Source: JADJWR01 sp964610575 (GTDB lineage Bacteria; Pseudomonadota; Gammaproteobacteria; Burkholderiales; Burkholderiaceae_F). From it: a stretch of 24,797 bases of DNA. Of this stretch, positions 7,398 through 16,142 are shown in pieces. The DNA lies in contig CAZSYX010000051.1 of assembly GCA_964610575.1 (NCBI GenBank), forward strand, positions 1-24,797, in the 5' to 3' direction. The notes below the pieces were generated by a model. The model saw only the letters and a program-made list of their open reading frames with translations, was not told the origin of the DNA and searched no databases. A program made the translations under genes and the position numbers. Each line of letters begins with the position of its first letter. Positions within the stretch are counted from its first letter, which is position 1.

Positions 7398-9902
7398 TCA
7401 TGCTTCCCTGAGCGTCGCCAGCGGCGGCGACTTCAGCACGTTGCGCAGGCCGAGCCAGCCACCGGCCAGCGCGCAGATGACGCCGCCGCCGATGCCGAGA
7501 ACGAACACCCACGGTGCCACCGTGTAGTCGAATTCAAAGGCAAATTTCGCCAGCGTCCAGCCGACCGCGGCGGCGGCACTCGCGGCGAGCAGGCCCGCCA
7601 GCGCGCCCAGGCAGATCATCTCCGCCGTCTGCGCCCGCGACAGCTGCTGGCGCGAGGCGCCGAGCGCGCGCAGCAGGCCTGCCTCGCGCACCCGCTCGTC
7701 GAAGGTGGCAGCCAGTGCGGCGTACAGCACCAGCACGCCGGCCGCCAGCGTGAACAGGAACAGGAATTCGATTGCCGCGATCACCTGGTCGAGCACCGCC
7801 TGCACCTGGCGGAAGATGGCGCTCGTGTCGAGCACCGTGAGATTCGGCATCTCGCGCACCAACTCGGTGGCCAATGCGCCCTTGCCCGCCGGCAGGTGGA
7901 ACGCGGTGATGTAGCTCTTCGGCTGGTTGGCCAGCAGCCGGCTCGGCATGATGACGAAGAAGTTGGCGCGCAGCGAATCCCAGTTGACCTTGCGCAGGCT
8001 GCTGGCGCGCGCGCTGACGCGGCTTCCCGCGATATCGAAAGTCAGCTCGTCGCCGAGGCTGATACCGAGCCGCTCGGCGATGCCCTGCTCGATCGACAAC
8101 TCGGCCGCCTCGGCCGCATACCAGCGCCCGGCGACGATCGGGTTGTGCGTGGGCGCTTCGTCGGCGTAGGTGAGGTTGAACTCACGGTCGACCAGCCGCT
8201 GCGCCCGCTCGCTGGTGAAGTCTTCCGGGCCGATCGCCTTGCCGTTCACGGCGACCAGGCGGCCGCGCACCATCGGGTGCAGCGGCGCATCGGCGATGCC
8301 GGCCTCGCGCAGCCGTCGCTCGACGGCCTGCACCTGGTCGGGCTGGATGTTGATGACGAAGCGGTTCGGCGCGTCCGGCGGGGCGGCAGCGCGCCAGGCG
8401 CCGACGAGATCGGTGCGCACCACCGTGAGCAGCAGCAGCGCCATGATGCCCACCGCCAGCGCAATGAGTTGTACCACCGCCGCCGCCGGCCGCCGCTGCA
8501 CGGCCGCCACCGCGAAGCGCCACGACACGCCGAGCTTGCCGATCGAGCGCAGCGGTGCCAGCAGCTGCAGCACGCCCCAGGCGCAGGCCGCGAAGGCGAG
8601 CACACCGACCGCGAAGCCGCCCGCGGTCAAGGCACCGATCTTCAGGTCCCCAGCCGCCCATACCACCAGCAGCAGGAAGCCGCCAAGCCCGACGAGGTAG
8701 CCGGCGAGCGAACGCGACGATGGCGGGCCGACGTCCTTGCGCAGCACGCGCAGCGGCGGCACCGAACGCAGCTGCGCCAGCGGCGGCAGCGAGAAGCCGA
8801 GCAGCAGAACCAGCCCGGTCGCCCCGGCCTGCAGCGCCGGCGCCAGCGACGGTAGCGGAAGTTGCGTGGTGATCAGCGAACCCAACGCTGTGATCAGCAC
8901 GAAGTGGAAGACGAAGCCTGCTGCCATGCCAAGGGCACAGGCGGCCAGGCCGATGTAGATGAACTCGAGCGCGAACAGCCGGAAGATGTCCCGCTGTGCG
9001 AGACCGAGGCAGCGCATCATGGCGCAGGAGTCGAGGTGCCGCAGCGAAAAGCGCCGGCTGGCCACCGCCACTGCCACCGCGGCAATCATCGCCGCCAGCA
9101 GCGCCACCAGTGCCAGAAAGCGTTCGGCGCGCTCCAGCGTGCGCTGCATTTCCGGCCGGCCACCCTCGAGCGATTCGAGCTGCTGGCCCCGTTCGAGGCC
9201 GGACTGCAGCTCCTTCGAATACACGCGCACCGCTGCCGGCTCGCCCGCCGCCAGCAGGCGGTAGGTGACGCGTGCGCCCGGCTGGATCAGCTGCGTGGCA
9301 GGCAGGTCGGCGATGTTGAGCATCACGCGCGGCGCGAAGTTGATGAACTGCGCGCCGCGGTCGGGTTCGAGCGTGATGACGCGCGCCACGGTGAAGGTGC
9401 TTTCGCCGAGACGAAGCCGCTCGCCGACCTTGATGCGCAGGCCGTTCAGTGCCTGCGCGTCGGCCCACACGGTGCCGGGCTGCGGCACGCCGTCCGCCGG
9501 AACATCGGCGCCGTCGCTCGCGCTGGCGAGACGAACGCGGCCGCGCAGCGGGTAGCCGTCGGACACCGCCTTCACCGCGGCGAGCGTGGTCGCGTCGGCA
9601 TCGGCTTCGCTGATCACCATGCTCGGGAAGGTCACCGTCTCGGCCAGTTGCAGGCCGGCGCCGCGGGCGCGCTGCCTCTGCAGTTCGCCGATCGGCCGGT
9701 CAGAACTGAGCACGACGTCAGCGCCGAGCAACTGCGTCGCGTCGCGCTCCAGCCCAATGCGGATGCGGTCGACGAGGAAGCCGACGCTGGTCACCGCGGC
9801 CACCGCGATCACCAGCGCCGCCGCCAGCAGGCGTAACTCGCCGGCACGCCAGTCGCGCGTGGCCATGCGGGCGGCCTGCTTGACGAGATCAGTCAGTGAC
9901 AT
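7398..9902 (-). CDS. FtsX-like ABC transporter permease (YbbP type)
   Basis: An 834-residue inner-membrane protein of the FtsX/MacB permease superfamily in the large YbbP arrangement. It has an N-terminal membrane helix (about residues 23-44), a periplasmic domain, a first FtsX core of three or four helices in the middle, two additional helices, a second large periplasmic domain, and a second FtsX core at the C-terminus. The phrases FSLRHLDSCAMMRCLGLAQRD and REAGLLRALGASRQQ are the cytoplasmic coupling segments that contact the ATPase in this family. YbbP-YbbA systems have been linked to export or envelope lipid/toxin handling; the substrate here is unknown. The ATG at 9902 has GAGAACG upstream and begins MSLTDLVKQ. 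A TTG twelve codons earlier is less likely. The cognate ATPase (YbbA) is not next to it; guaD is upstream and the haemoglobin gene downstream. Confidence 0.9.
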   Translation of the reverse strand: MSLTDLVKQAARMATRDWRAGELRLLAAALVIAVAAVTSVGFLVDRIRIGLERDATQLLGADVVLSSDRPIGELQRQRARGAGLQLAETVTFPSMVISEADADATTLAAVKAVSDGYPLRGRVRLASASDGADVPADGVPQPGTVWADAQALNGLRIKVGERLRLGESTFTVARVITLEPDRGAQFINFAPRVMLNIADLPATQLIQPGARVTYRLLAAGEPAAVRVYSKELQSGLERGQQLESLEGGRPEMQRTLERAERFLALVALLAAMIAAVAVAVASRRFSLRHLDSCAMMRCLGLAQRDIFRLFALEFIYIGLAACALGMAAGFVFHFVLITALGSLITTQLPLPSLAPALQAGATGLVLLLGFSLPPLAQLRSVPPLRVLRKDVGPPSSRSLAGYLVGLGGFLLLVVWAAGDLKIGALTAGGFAVGVLAFAACAWGVLQLLAPLRSIGKLGVSWRFAVAAVQRRPAAAVVQLIALAVGIMALLLLTVVRTDLVGAWRAAAPPDAPNRFVINIQPDQVQAVERRLREAGIADAPLHPMVRGRLVAVNGKAIGPEDFTSERAQRLVDREFNLTYADEAPTHNPIVAGRWYAAEAAELSIEQGIAERLGISLGDELTFDIAGSRVSARASSLRKVNWDSLRANFFVIMPSRLLANQPKSYITAFHLPAGKGALATELVREMPNLTVLDTSAIFRQVQAVLDQVIAAIEFLFLFTLAAGVLVLYAALAATFDERVREAGLLRALGASRQQLSRAQTAEMICLGALAGLLAASAAAAVGWTLAKFAFEFDYTVAPWVFVLGIGGGVICALAGGWLGLRNVLKSPPLATLREA

Positions 9903-9962
9903 GAGTTCACGTTCTCGGAACGATTCAATACCGGGCAAGCCGCCTGCGCACCGCGCCGCCGC

Positions 9963-11366
9963 TCAGGGCTTCAGCACTCCGCCGCCCGGCACGCTCTTCA
10001 GCCGCCCCATGAAGCGGCGGGTCAGTTCGAGGGTGCGGGCATCGTCGGACCGCGCCGTTGTCGACGCCGGCCGGTGCCTTGCTTTCGACGGCCGGCCGGC
10101 GATAAAGGTTTCCCGAACCACACGGTCGTCGCCGAGGATCATCAGGGCAAACAGCAGCGACTCGATGGAGTCCGCCTTGGCTGCACGCCTTGCCAGCAGC
10201 GGTGTGGCCGCCGGGTCGAGCACCACCAGGTCGGCATCGGCTCCGGACTCGAGCGTGCCGACGTGGTCGTCCCAGCCAAGCGCCTGGGCAGCACCGCGCG
10301 TGGCCCAGTAGAACAGCTGCGTGGCACGCAAGGCACTTCCCTTGATGCGCGCGACGTCGTGCGCCGCGCGCATGGTCGCCAGCATCGAGAACGACTGTCC
10401 GCCGCCGACATCGGTGCCCAAGGAAACCGGCATCCCCGTCTGCACCGCCTGGCGGAAATCGAACGCGCCGCTGCCGAGGAACAGGTTGGAGGTCGGGCAG
10501 ACTGCCGCCAGCGCACGTGACCGCGCGAAGCGAATCCGGTCGGTGCTGTCGAGCCAGATGCAGTGCGCATAGATCGATCGCTCGCGCAGCAGGCCGACGG
10601 CGTCGTAGACGTCGAGATAGCTGCGCGCCTGCGGGAAGAGCTCGCGCACCCAACGCACTTCGTCCTCGTTCTCGGCCAGATGACTCTGCACGTACAGGTC
10701 GGGCCTCGCTCTCGCCAGCTCGCCGGCGAGCTTCAGCTGCAGCTCGCTGCAACTGGCGGCGAAGCGCGGCGTGATCGCGTAGGCCAGCCGGCCCTTGCCG
10801 TGCCAGCGGGCGGCGAGGTCCATAGTGTCGTGCATGCCCTGGTCGCCCCGGTCGCGCAGTTCCGGCGGGCAGTTGCGGTCCATCAGGCACTTGCCGGCAA
10901 CGAGCCGCATCTCGCGTGCATGCGCCTCGGCGAACAGCGCCTCGACCGACTGCGGATGCACCGTGCCGAGCACGCAGGCGCTGGTCGTGCCGTTGCACGC
11001 CAGCTCGTCGAGAAAGAAACCGGCCGTCTCGTGGCAGACGGCGGGATCCGCAAACCGCATCTCGGCCGGGTAGGTGTGCTGCGTCAGCCAGTTGAGCAAT
11101 CCGGTCGCCGGCGAGGCAATCACGTCGAGTTGCGGAAAATGGGTGTGCGCGTCGATGAAGCCCGGCATCAGCAGGCAACCGGAGAAATCGGTCACCTCCT
11201 CGCTCGGGTTCAGCGCCCGTGACAGCGGGCCGAACTCCCCGCGCCCGATGATGCGGCTCCCATCGATCAGCAGCAGCCCATCGTCGACCACCCGGACCGC
11301 CGATGCCGAGTGGGTCGGATCGCCGACGAAGTCGACCAGTCGGCCGCGGAGCGCGGTACGAGCCAT
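9963..11366 (-). CDS. guaD: Guanine deaminase
   Basis: Hydrolyses guanine to xanthine and ammonia in the cytoplasm for purine salvage or catabolism. This is a 467-residue amidohydrolase-superfamily enzyme. The zinc and catalytic ligands can be read directly: the HxH pair His74/His76 in PGFIDAHTHFPQ, His229 in VQSHLAEN, His268 in YAHC and Asp319 in LGTDVGGG. The substrate-loop pattern LLNWLTQHTYPAE (about 90-102) is characteristic of guanine deaminases rather than of other amidohydrolases. The family core ends at about residue 427 (FIAGRPS), leaving an additional tail of about 40 residues of unknown role. It follows the BMP receptor gene by 86 bases on the same strand, fitting a purine-uptake operon. 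The ATG at 11366 is preceded by a pyrimidine-rich stretch without a clear ribosome binding site. Confidence 0.94.
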   Translation of the reverse strand: MARTALRGRLVDFVGDPTHSASAVRVVDDGLLLIDGSRIIGRGEFGPLSRALNPSEEVTDFSGCLLMPGFIDAHTHFPQLDVIASPATGLLNWLTQHTYPAEMRFADPAVCHETAGFFLDELACNGTTSACVLGTVHPQSVEALFAEAHAREMRLVAGKCLMDRNCPPELRDRGDQGMHDTMDLAARWHGKGRLAYAITPRFAASCSELQLKLAGELARARPDLYVQSHLAENEDEVRWVRELFPQARSYLDVYDAVGLLRERSIYAHCIWLDSTDRIRFARSRALAAVCPTSNLFLGSGAFDFRQAVQTGMPVSLGTDVGGGQSFSMLATMRAAHDVARIKGSALRATQLFYWATRGAAQALGWDDHVGTLESGADADLVVLDPAATPLLARRAAKADSIESLLFALMILGDDRVVRETFIAGRPSKARHRPASTTARSDDARTLELTRRFMGRLKSVPGGGVLKP

Positions 11367-11452
11367 AGGGAAGGAAGCGGGATTCAGTAGCGGCCGCGAA
11401 CAGGCGCCAACGACCGTGGCGTCGGCCGCGGCCTGGACGAATCAGCGTCGGC

Positions 11453-12592
11453 TCACTTGCCCGCCGGCACCTTGCCGACCACGCCCTGCACGTAGAAGTC
11501 CATCTTGCCGAGCTGTTCGTCGGTGAGGACAACGCCTTTGGCGGCGATCTCCTTGCCGTCGTTGCTGGCGATCGGGCCGGTGAACGGATGGAACTCGCCG
11601 CCCTTGATCGCCGCCGCCCTGGCGTTGACCAGCTCGACGATGTCCTTCGGCACCGACTCGTTGAAAGCCTCGACCTTGATCATGCCGTCCTTCATGCCGC
11701 CCCAGATATTGCCCGGCTTCCAGTTGCCGTCGAGCACGCTCTGCGCGGTCTTCGTGTAGTACTCGCCCCAGTGGTGGGTGACCGCAGCCAGTTGCGCCTT
11801 CGGGCCGAAGCGCGACATGTCGGAGTGGTAGGCGATCGCCATCTTGCCCTTTTCCTCGGCCGCGGCCACCGCGGCGCTGGAGTCGGTGTGGTGGGTGACG
11901 ATGTCGGCGCCCTGGCCGATCAGCGCGTTGGCCGCGTCGCGCTCCTTGCCCGGGTCGTACCAGGAATTCACCCAGATCACCCGCACCTGCGCCTTCGGGT
12001 TGACGCTGCGCGCGCCGAGCGTGAAGGCGTTGATCCCCTGCAGCACCTCGGGGATCGCGAACGCGCCGACATAGCCCAGCGTGTTGCTCTTGGTCATCGT
12101 GCCGGCCAGCACGCCGGCGGCGTAACGGCCTTCGTAGAAGCGCACGTTGTAGGTACCAACGTTGGCCGCGCTCTTGTAGCCGGTGGCGTGCTCGAACTTC
12201 ACGTCCGGGAACTCCTCGGCCACCTTGATCGTCGGGTTCATGAAGCCGAACGAGGTGGTGAAGATCAGCCTGTGGCCCTGCGCGGCGAGGTCGCGGATGA
12301 CCCGCTCGGCGTCCGCCCCCTCGGGCACTTTCTCGACGAAGCTTGTCGTCACCTTCTCGCCGAGCGCCGCCTGCATCTGCTCGCGGCCGCGGTTGTGCTG
12401 CGTGGTCCAGCCGGCATCGCCGATCGGGCTGACGTAGACGAAGCCGACTTTCAGCGGCTCGGCCTTCTTGGGTGCCTCGGCCTTGGCCTCGGGTTTCGCT
12501 TCGGCCTTCGGCGGCGCGGTAGGCTCCTGCTTGCCGCACGCCACCGCCAGCATCGACACCACCGCCACTGCCGTCCAACGCAAGATCTGCAT
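11453..12592 (-). CDS. BMP-family ABC transporter substrate-binding lipoprotein (nucleoside/nucleobase receptor)
   Basis: The periplasmic receptor for the adjacent ABC importer. It belongs to the Bmp/PnrA-like family, which binds purine nucleosides or related bases. The 379-residue protein starts with a lipoprotein signal peptide ending in LAVAC (Cys19), then an Ala/Pro/Lys/Glu-rich tether (about 20-46). The periplasmic-binding fold begins at KVGFVYVSPIGDAGW. Family motifs include TTSFGFMNP, EEFPDVKFEHATGYK, NVGTYNVRFYEGRYAAG (the classical BMP block), IPEVLQGINAF and ADIVTHHTDSSA. The ATG at 12592 has an ideal GGAGG five bases upstream. It lies 63 bases after the second permease and 86 before guaD. 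The guanine deaminase downstream suggests guanine, xanthine or guanosine as ligand (inference). Confidence 0.93.
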   Translation of the reverse strand: MQILRWTAVAVVSMLAVACGKQEPTAPPKAEAKPEAKAEAPKKAEPLKVGFVYVSPIGDAGWTTQHNRGREQMQAALGEKVTTSFVEKVPEGADAERVIRDLAAQGHRLIFTTSFGFMNPTIKVAEEFPDVKFEHATGYKSAANVGTYNVRFYEGRYAAGVLAGTMTKSNTLGYVGAFAIPEVLQGINAFTLGARSVNPKAQVRVIWVNSWYDPGKERDAANALIGQGADIVTHHTDSSAAVAAAEEKGKMAIAYHSDMSRFGPKAQLAAVTHHWGEYYTKTAQSVLDGNWKPGNIWGGMKDGMIKVEAFNESVPKDIVELVNARAAAIKGGEFHPFTGPIASNDGKEIAAKGVVLTDEQLGKMDFYVQGVVGKVPAGK

Positions 12593-12655
12593 CGCCGCCT
12601 CCGCGAAAGCGGCGGATTTTACGCTTCGGTCGCCGCGGCGCCGATGCGGAGAACC

Positions 12656-13576
12656 TTAGGCGTTGGGATTGAAAGGCTTGCCGAGCGACGCCGGCATGTT
12701 CAGCCGGATCCAGCGCGGATTGCGCGAGATCAGCGCCAGCACGACGATGGTCGCCACGTATGGCGCCATCGACATCAGCTGCGAGGGCGCCTGCACGCCG
12801 ACGCCCTGCAGGTACAGCTGCAGCATCGTCACGCCGCCGAACAGATAGGCGCCGACCAGTACCCGCAGCGGCCGCCAGGTGGCGAACACCACCAGCGCGA
12901 GCGCGATCCAGCCGCGCCCGGCAGTCATGTTCTCCGCCCACAGCGACGTATAGACCGTCGCCAGATACGCGCCGGCCAGCCCCGCGCAGGCGCCGCCGAA
13001 CAGCAGCGCCGCCAGCCGCACGCCGCGCACCGATATGCCGAGCGCGTGCGCCGATTCCGGCGATTCGCCCACCGCGCGCAGCACCAGTCCGGCGCGCGTG
13101 CGGAACAGCGCCCACGCCACCGCCAGGACCAGCAGCAGCGCGACATATACGAGGAGGTGATGACCGAACAGGATCGCTCCCAGCACGGGAAGATCGCGCA
13201 GCACGACGATCCCGTCGGCGCCGCGCGCCGGCAGCCCCTGCCCCGAGTAGGGCAGGCCGATGAAGGCGGAGGCACCGGCGCCGAGCAGCGCTATCGCCAG
13301 GCCCGTGGCGTACTGGTTGGCGTGCAGGACGAGGGCGAAGAAGGCGAAAACGGCGGCGAGCAGCACGCCGGCAACCGCTCCGGCGGCAAAGCCCAGCACG
13401 TGGCTGCCGCTGTCGTGCGTCACCGCGAAGGCGACGATCGCCGCCGTCAGCATCATGCCCTCGACGCCGAGGTTGACCACGCCGGTGCGCTCGTGCACGA
13501 GGATGCCGATGGCAGCCAACAGCATCGGCGTGCCGGCGGCGATGCTGGCGGCGACGAGCGTCGCGGCTGCTTCCAT
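12656..13576 (-). CDS. ABC transporter permease 2 (BMP/nucleoside importer)
   Basis: Second membrane subunit of the importer, 306 residues with about eight hydrophobic helices, of the BPD_transp_2 family (branched-chain amino acid, ribose and nucleoside permeases). The conserved ERTGVVNLGVEGMML block (about 29-43) is the family signature. Later landmarks are LHANQYATGLAIALLG, the coupling-helix region LRAVGESPESAHALGI and WIALALVVFATWRP. The ATG at 13576 overlaps the TGA of permease 1 as TGATG, so the two are translationally coupled. The reading frame stays open upstream to 14599, but this is an out-of-frame shadow of permease 1 and is not coding. The closest functional models are the NupQ/YufQ-type subunits of guanosine/nucleoside transporters. 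Confidence 0.92.
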   Translation of the reverse strand: MEAAATLVAASIAAGTPMLLAAIGILVHERTGVVNLGVEGMMLTAAIVAFAVTHDSGSHVLGFAAGAVAGVLLAAVFAFFALVLHANQYATGLAIALLGAGASAFIGLPYSGQGLPARGADGIVVLRDLPVLGAILFGHHLLVYVALLLVLAVAWALFRTRAGLVLRAVGESPESAHALGISVRGVRLAALLFGGACAGLAGAYLATVYTSLWAENMTAGRGWIALALVVFATWRPLRVLVGAYLFGGVTMLQLYLQGVGVQAPSQLMSMAPYVATIVVLALISRNPRWIRLNMPASLGKPFNPNA

Positions 13577-14655
13577 CACGCGGGCGTCGCGCGCAGGCGC
13601 ACTCGATTGACGATCAGCGTGTCGGCGCCGAGCAAGAACAGCAGCAGCAGACCCTGGTACACGCCAGTGAGCGACGACGGCAGGCCCAGCCGCGACTGCG
13701 ACAGCTCGCCGCCGATGTAGAACAGGGCCATCAGGATCGACGCGGCGACCACGCCGACCGGATGAAGCCGGCCGACGAAGGCGACGATGATCGCCGCGAA
13801 GCCGTAGCCCGGCGACACCGATGGCGTGAGCTGGCCCATCGGGCCGGTGACCTCGGCACCACCGCCGATGCCGGCGAGCGCCCCCGAAACAAGCAGCACG
13901 GTCCACAGCACGCGCCGTGAGGAGAACCCGGCATAGCGCGCCGCGCGCGGCGCCAAACCCGCCACGCGCAGCTGGAAGCCGATCACGCTGCGCGCCAGCA
14001 GCAACCACGCCGCGGCCGCGGCGGCCAGCGCCAGCAGGAAGCCGACGTGCAGGCGGGTCCCGTCGAGCAGCAGCGGCAGGCGCGCCGCACGATCGAACAT
14101 CGGGCTCTGCGGGAAGCCGAAGCCGGCCGGGTCCCTCATCGGCCCGTGCACGACGTACGACAGCAGCAGCTGCGCCACGTAGACGAGCATCAGGCTGACC
14201 AGGATCTCGTTGGCGTTGAAGCGGTCGCGCAGCCACGCCGTGATCGACGCCCAGGCCATGCCGCCGCATGCCGCCGCGGCGATCGCCAGCGCCACGACCC
14301 AGCCGCCGCTGCCCGCACCCGCCAGCGCCACCGCAGCGGCCGCAATGCTGCCGGCGATGAGTTGCCCCTCGGCGCCGATGTTCCACACATTGGCGCGGAA
14401 GGCGAGCGCCAGGCCGACCGCGGCGAGCGCCAGCGGTGTGGCCTTCAGCAGCACCTCGGCGACGCCGCGCCGGGTCGACAGCGGTTCGACGAAGAACATG
14501 CTGACTGCCTGCCAGGGCGATCTTCCGAGCAGGCTGAACAGGAGCATGCCGCAGGTCACCGTCAGCAGCAGCGCCAGCAGCGGCGAGGCCCACGTCCACA
14601 GCCGCGACGGCGAACCGCGCGGAACGAGGGAAAGGCCAGACATCGGCATCCGCAT
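13576..14655 (-). CDS. ABC transporter permease 1 (BMP/nucleoside importer)
   Basis: First membrane subunit, 359 residues, paired with permease 2 as a heterodimer. It has an amphipathic N-terminus, a first helix (PLLALLLTVTCGMLLFSLLG) and about nine further hydrophobic segments. The family block is FRANVWNIGAEGQLIAGS, equivalent to ERTGVVNLGVEGMM in the partner. RDRFNANEILVSLML and FQLRVAGLAPRAARYAG are the expected coupling-loop regions. The start at 14655 was chosen because its ATG overlaps the TGA of the ATPase gene as TGATG; ATGs two and four codons later are alternatives. The same overlap recurs at its own 3' end, so ATPase, permease 1 and permease 2 form a tightly coupled set. Confidence 0.92.
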   Translation of the reverse strand: MRMPMSGLSLVPRGSPSRLWTWASPLLALLLTVTCGMLLFSLLGRSPWQAVSMFFVEPLSTRRGVAEVLLKATPLALAAVGLALAFRANVWNIGAEGQLIAGSIAAAAVALAGAGSGGWVVALAIAAAACGGMAWASITAWLRDRFNANEILVSLMLVYVAQLLLSYVVHGPMRDPAGFGFPQSPMFDRAARLPLLLDGTRLHVGFLLALAAAAAAWLLLARSVIGFQLRVAGLAPRAARYAGFSSRRVLWTVLLVSGALAGIGGGAEVTGPMGQLTPSVSPGYGFAAIIVAFVGRLHPVGVVAASILMALFYIGGELSQSRLGLPSSLTGVYQGLLLLFLLGADTLIVNRVRLRATPA

Positions 14656-16142
14656 CACTGTTCCGCCCGCGGCCAGCGACCGGCCATCCACATCCCCAGT
14701 TCGTCGGCCGGCAGGCGATGTGCGGCCACCGCCGGCGACAGGCGTCCGCCGGCCATCACCATCAGCCGGTCGGCGAGTTCGAACAGCTCGTCGATCTCCT
14801 CGGAGACGACCAGGATCGCGCAGCCGCGCGCGCGCAGTGCGATCAGCGAGTTGCGGATCGCCGCGGCGGCGCCGACGTCCACACCCCAGGTCGGCTGGTT
14901 GACCAGCAGCACCGCCGGCTCCGCCAGCACCTCGCGACCGACCAGGTACTTCTGCAGGTTGCCCCCCGACAGCGAGCCGGCGCGTGCCTGCGTGCCGGGG
15001 CAGCGCACGTCGAAGTGATGCACGACTTCCCTCGCGTAGGCGGCTGCAGCGGCCGGCTGCACGAAGCCTCGCTGCTGCAGACGATCGATCGTCAGCAGCG
15101 CGTTCTCGGCCAGCGACAGCTCGGGCACTGCCCCGTGCCCGATCCGCTCCTCGGGTACGTAGCGCAGGCCCAGCGCACGCCGCTGCCGCGGCCCCAGCGT
15201 GCCGATCGGTCTGCCGTCGATCCGGATCGACTCGGCTCGCGCGCTGCGCTCGCCGGCGAGCAGTGCCATCAGCGCGTTCTGGCCGTTGCCGGAGATTCCG
15301 GCGATGCCGACGATCTCGCCCGCCCGCACCTCGAACGACAGCGGCTCGCCGCCCTCGGACAGGGGCAACCCGTCGACAGCCAGCCTCGGCTGCCCCGGCG
15401 CCGTGTCGTGGGCGGCAATCTGCGGCGGCTGCCCGCCGATCATCAGTCGCGCCAGCGACTGCTCCGACTCGCCGCGCGGATCGACCACCGCGACGACGCG
15501 GCCCGCCCGCATCACCGTGCAGCGGCTGGCCAGGCGACGGATCTCGTCGAGCTTGTGGCTGATGAAAAGCACGCTGACGCCTTCCGATGACAACTGGCGC
15601 AGCGTCGCGAACAGCGCCTCGGTGGCCTGCGGCGTCAGCACCGAGGTCGGCTCGTCGAGGATCAGCAGCTTCGGCTGCGCCAGCAGTGCGCGAACGATCT
15701 CGACCCGTTGCCGCTCGCCCATCGACAGGTCGTGCACGTGCGCCGTCGGATCGATCTGCATGCCGTAGCGTTCGCCGGCGCTGCGGATCGCTTCGGCGAG
15801 TTCGCGGCGACCGAGCCGCCGATCGAGGCCGAGCGCAATGTTCTCTCCCACGGTCAGGCTGTCGAACAGCGAGAAGTGCTGATAGACCATGGCCACGCCC
15901 AGCGTGCGCGCAACGGCGGGATCGGCACCGACGACCGGGCGCCCGTCGAACTCGATCGCGCCCGCATCCGCCGCCACTGCGCCGGCGATGATCTTCACCA
16001 GCGTGCTCTTGCCGGCACCGTTCTCGCCGAGGATGGCGTGGATCTCGCCGGCGGCGACCTCGAGCGACACGCCGTCGTTGGCGATGACCCCCGGGTAGCG
16101 CTTCGTGATCTCGCGCAGCGAGAGTCGTGGCGTTGCGGTCAT
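14655..16142 (-). CDS. ABC transporter ATP-binding protein, two fused NBDs (BMP/nucleoside importer)
   Basis: The ATPase that drives the importer, 495 residues, with two nucleotide-binding domains in one chain as in sugar and nucleoside importers. Domain 1 is complete: Walker A GENGAGKST (39-47), Q-loop VYQHF, signature LSMGERQ (139-145), Walker B LLILDEPTSVL (159-169) and switch His in FISHKLDE. Domain 2 has the signature LSGGNLQKYL (391-400), but its Walker A is GISGNGQNA, with the lysine replaced, and its Walker B reads VNQPTWGVD without the Asp-Glu pair. It therefore probably binds but does not hydrolyse ATP; degenerate second domains are usual in this family. The ATG at 16142 has GGTGA eight bases upstream. 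It is the first gene of the operon. Confidence 0.94.
   Translation of the reverse strand: MTATPRLSLREITKRYPGVIANDGVSLEVAAGEIHAILGENGAGKSTLVKIIAGAVAADAGAIEFDGRPVVGADPAVARTLGVAMVYQHFSLFDSLTVGENIALGLDRRLGRRELAEAIRSAGERYGMQIDPTAHVHDLSMGERQRVEIVRALLAQPKLLILDEPTSVLTPQATEALFATLRQLSSEGVSVLFISHKLDEIRRLASRCTVMRAGRVVAVVDPRGESEQSLARLMIGGQPPQIAAHDTAPGQPRLAVDGLPLSEGGEPLSFEVRAGEIVGIAGISGNGQNALMALLAGERSARAESIRIDGRPIGTLGPRQRRALGLRYVPEERIGHGAVPELSLAENALLTIDRLQQRGFVQPAAAAAYAREVVHHFDVRCPGTQARAGSLSGGNLQKYLVGREVLAEPAVLLVNQPTWGVDVGAAAAIRNSLIALRARGCAILVVSEEIDELFELADRLMVMAGGRLSPAVAAHRLPADELGMWMAGRWPRAEQ

Noticed and set aside
6846..8855. Plus-strand open frame of 669 codons opposite the haemoglobin and permease genes
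   Set aside because: Low-complexity Arg/His/Gln composition with no motif; the opposite strand contains two confidently identified proteins.
11588..13720. Plus-strand open frame of 710 codons opposite the BMP receptor and permease 2
   Set aside because: Antisense shadow of a well-supported operon; no recognisable domain or export signal.
13577..14599. Upstream extension of the permease 2 reading frame (647 codons in total)
   Set aside because: The added part is Arg/Ala/Gly-rich and out of frame with permease 1, which is clearly coding there. The TGATG overlap defines the real start at 13576.
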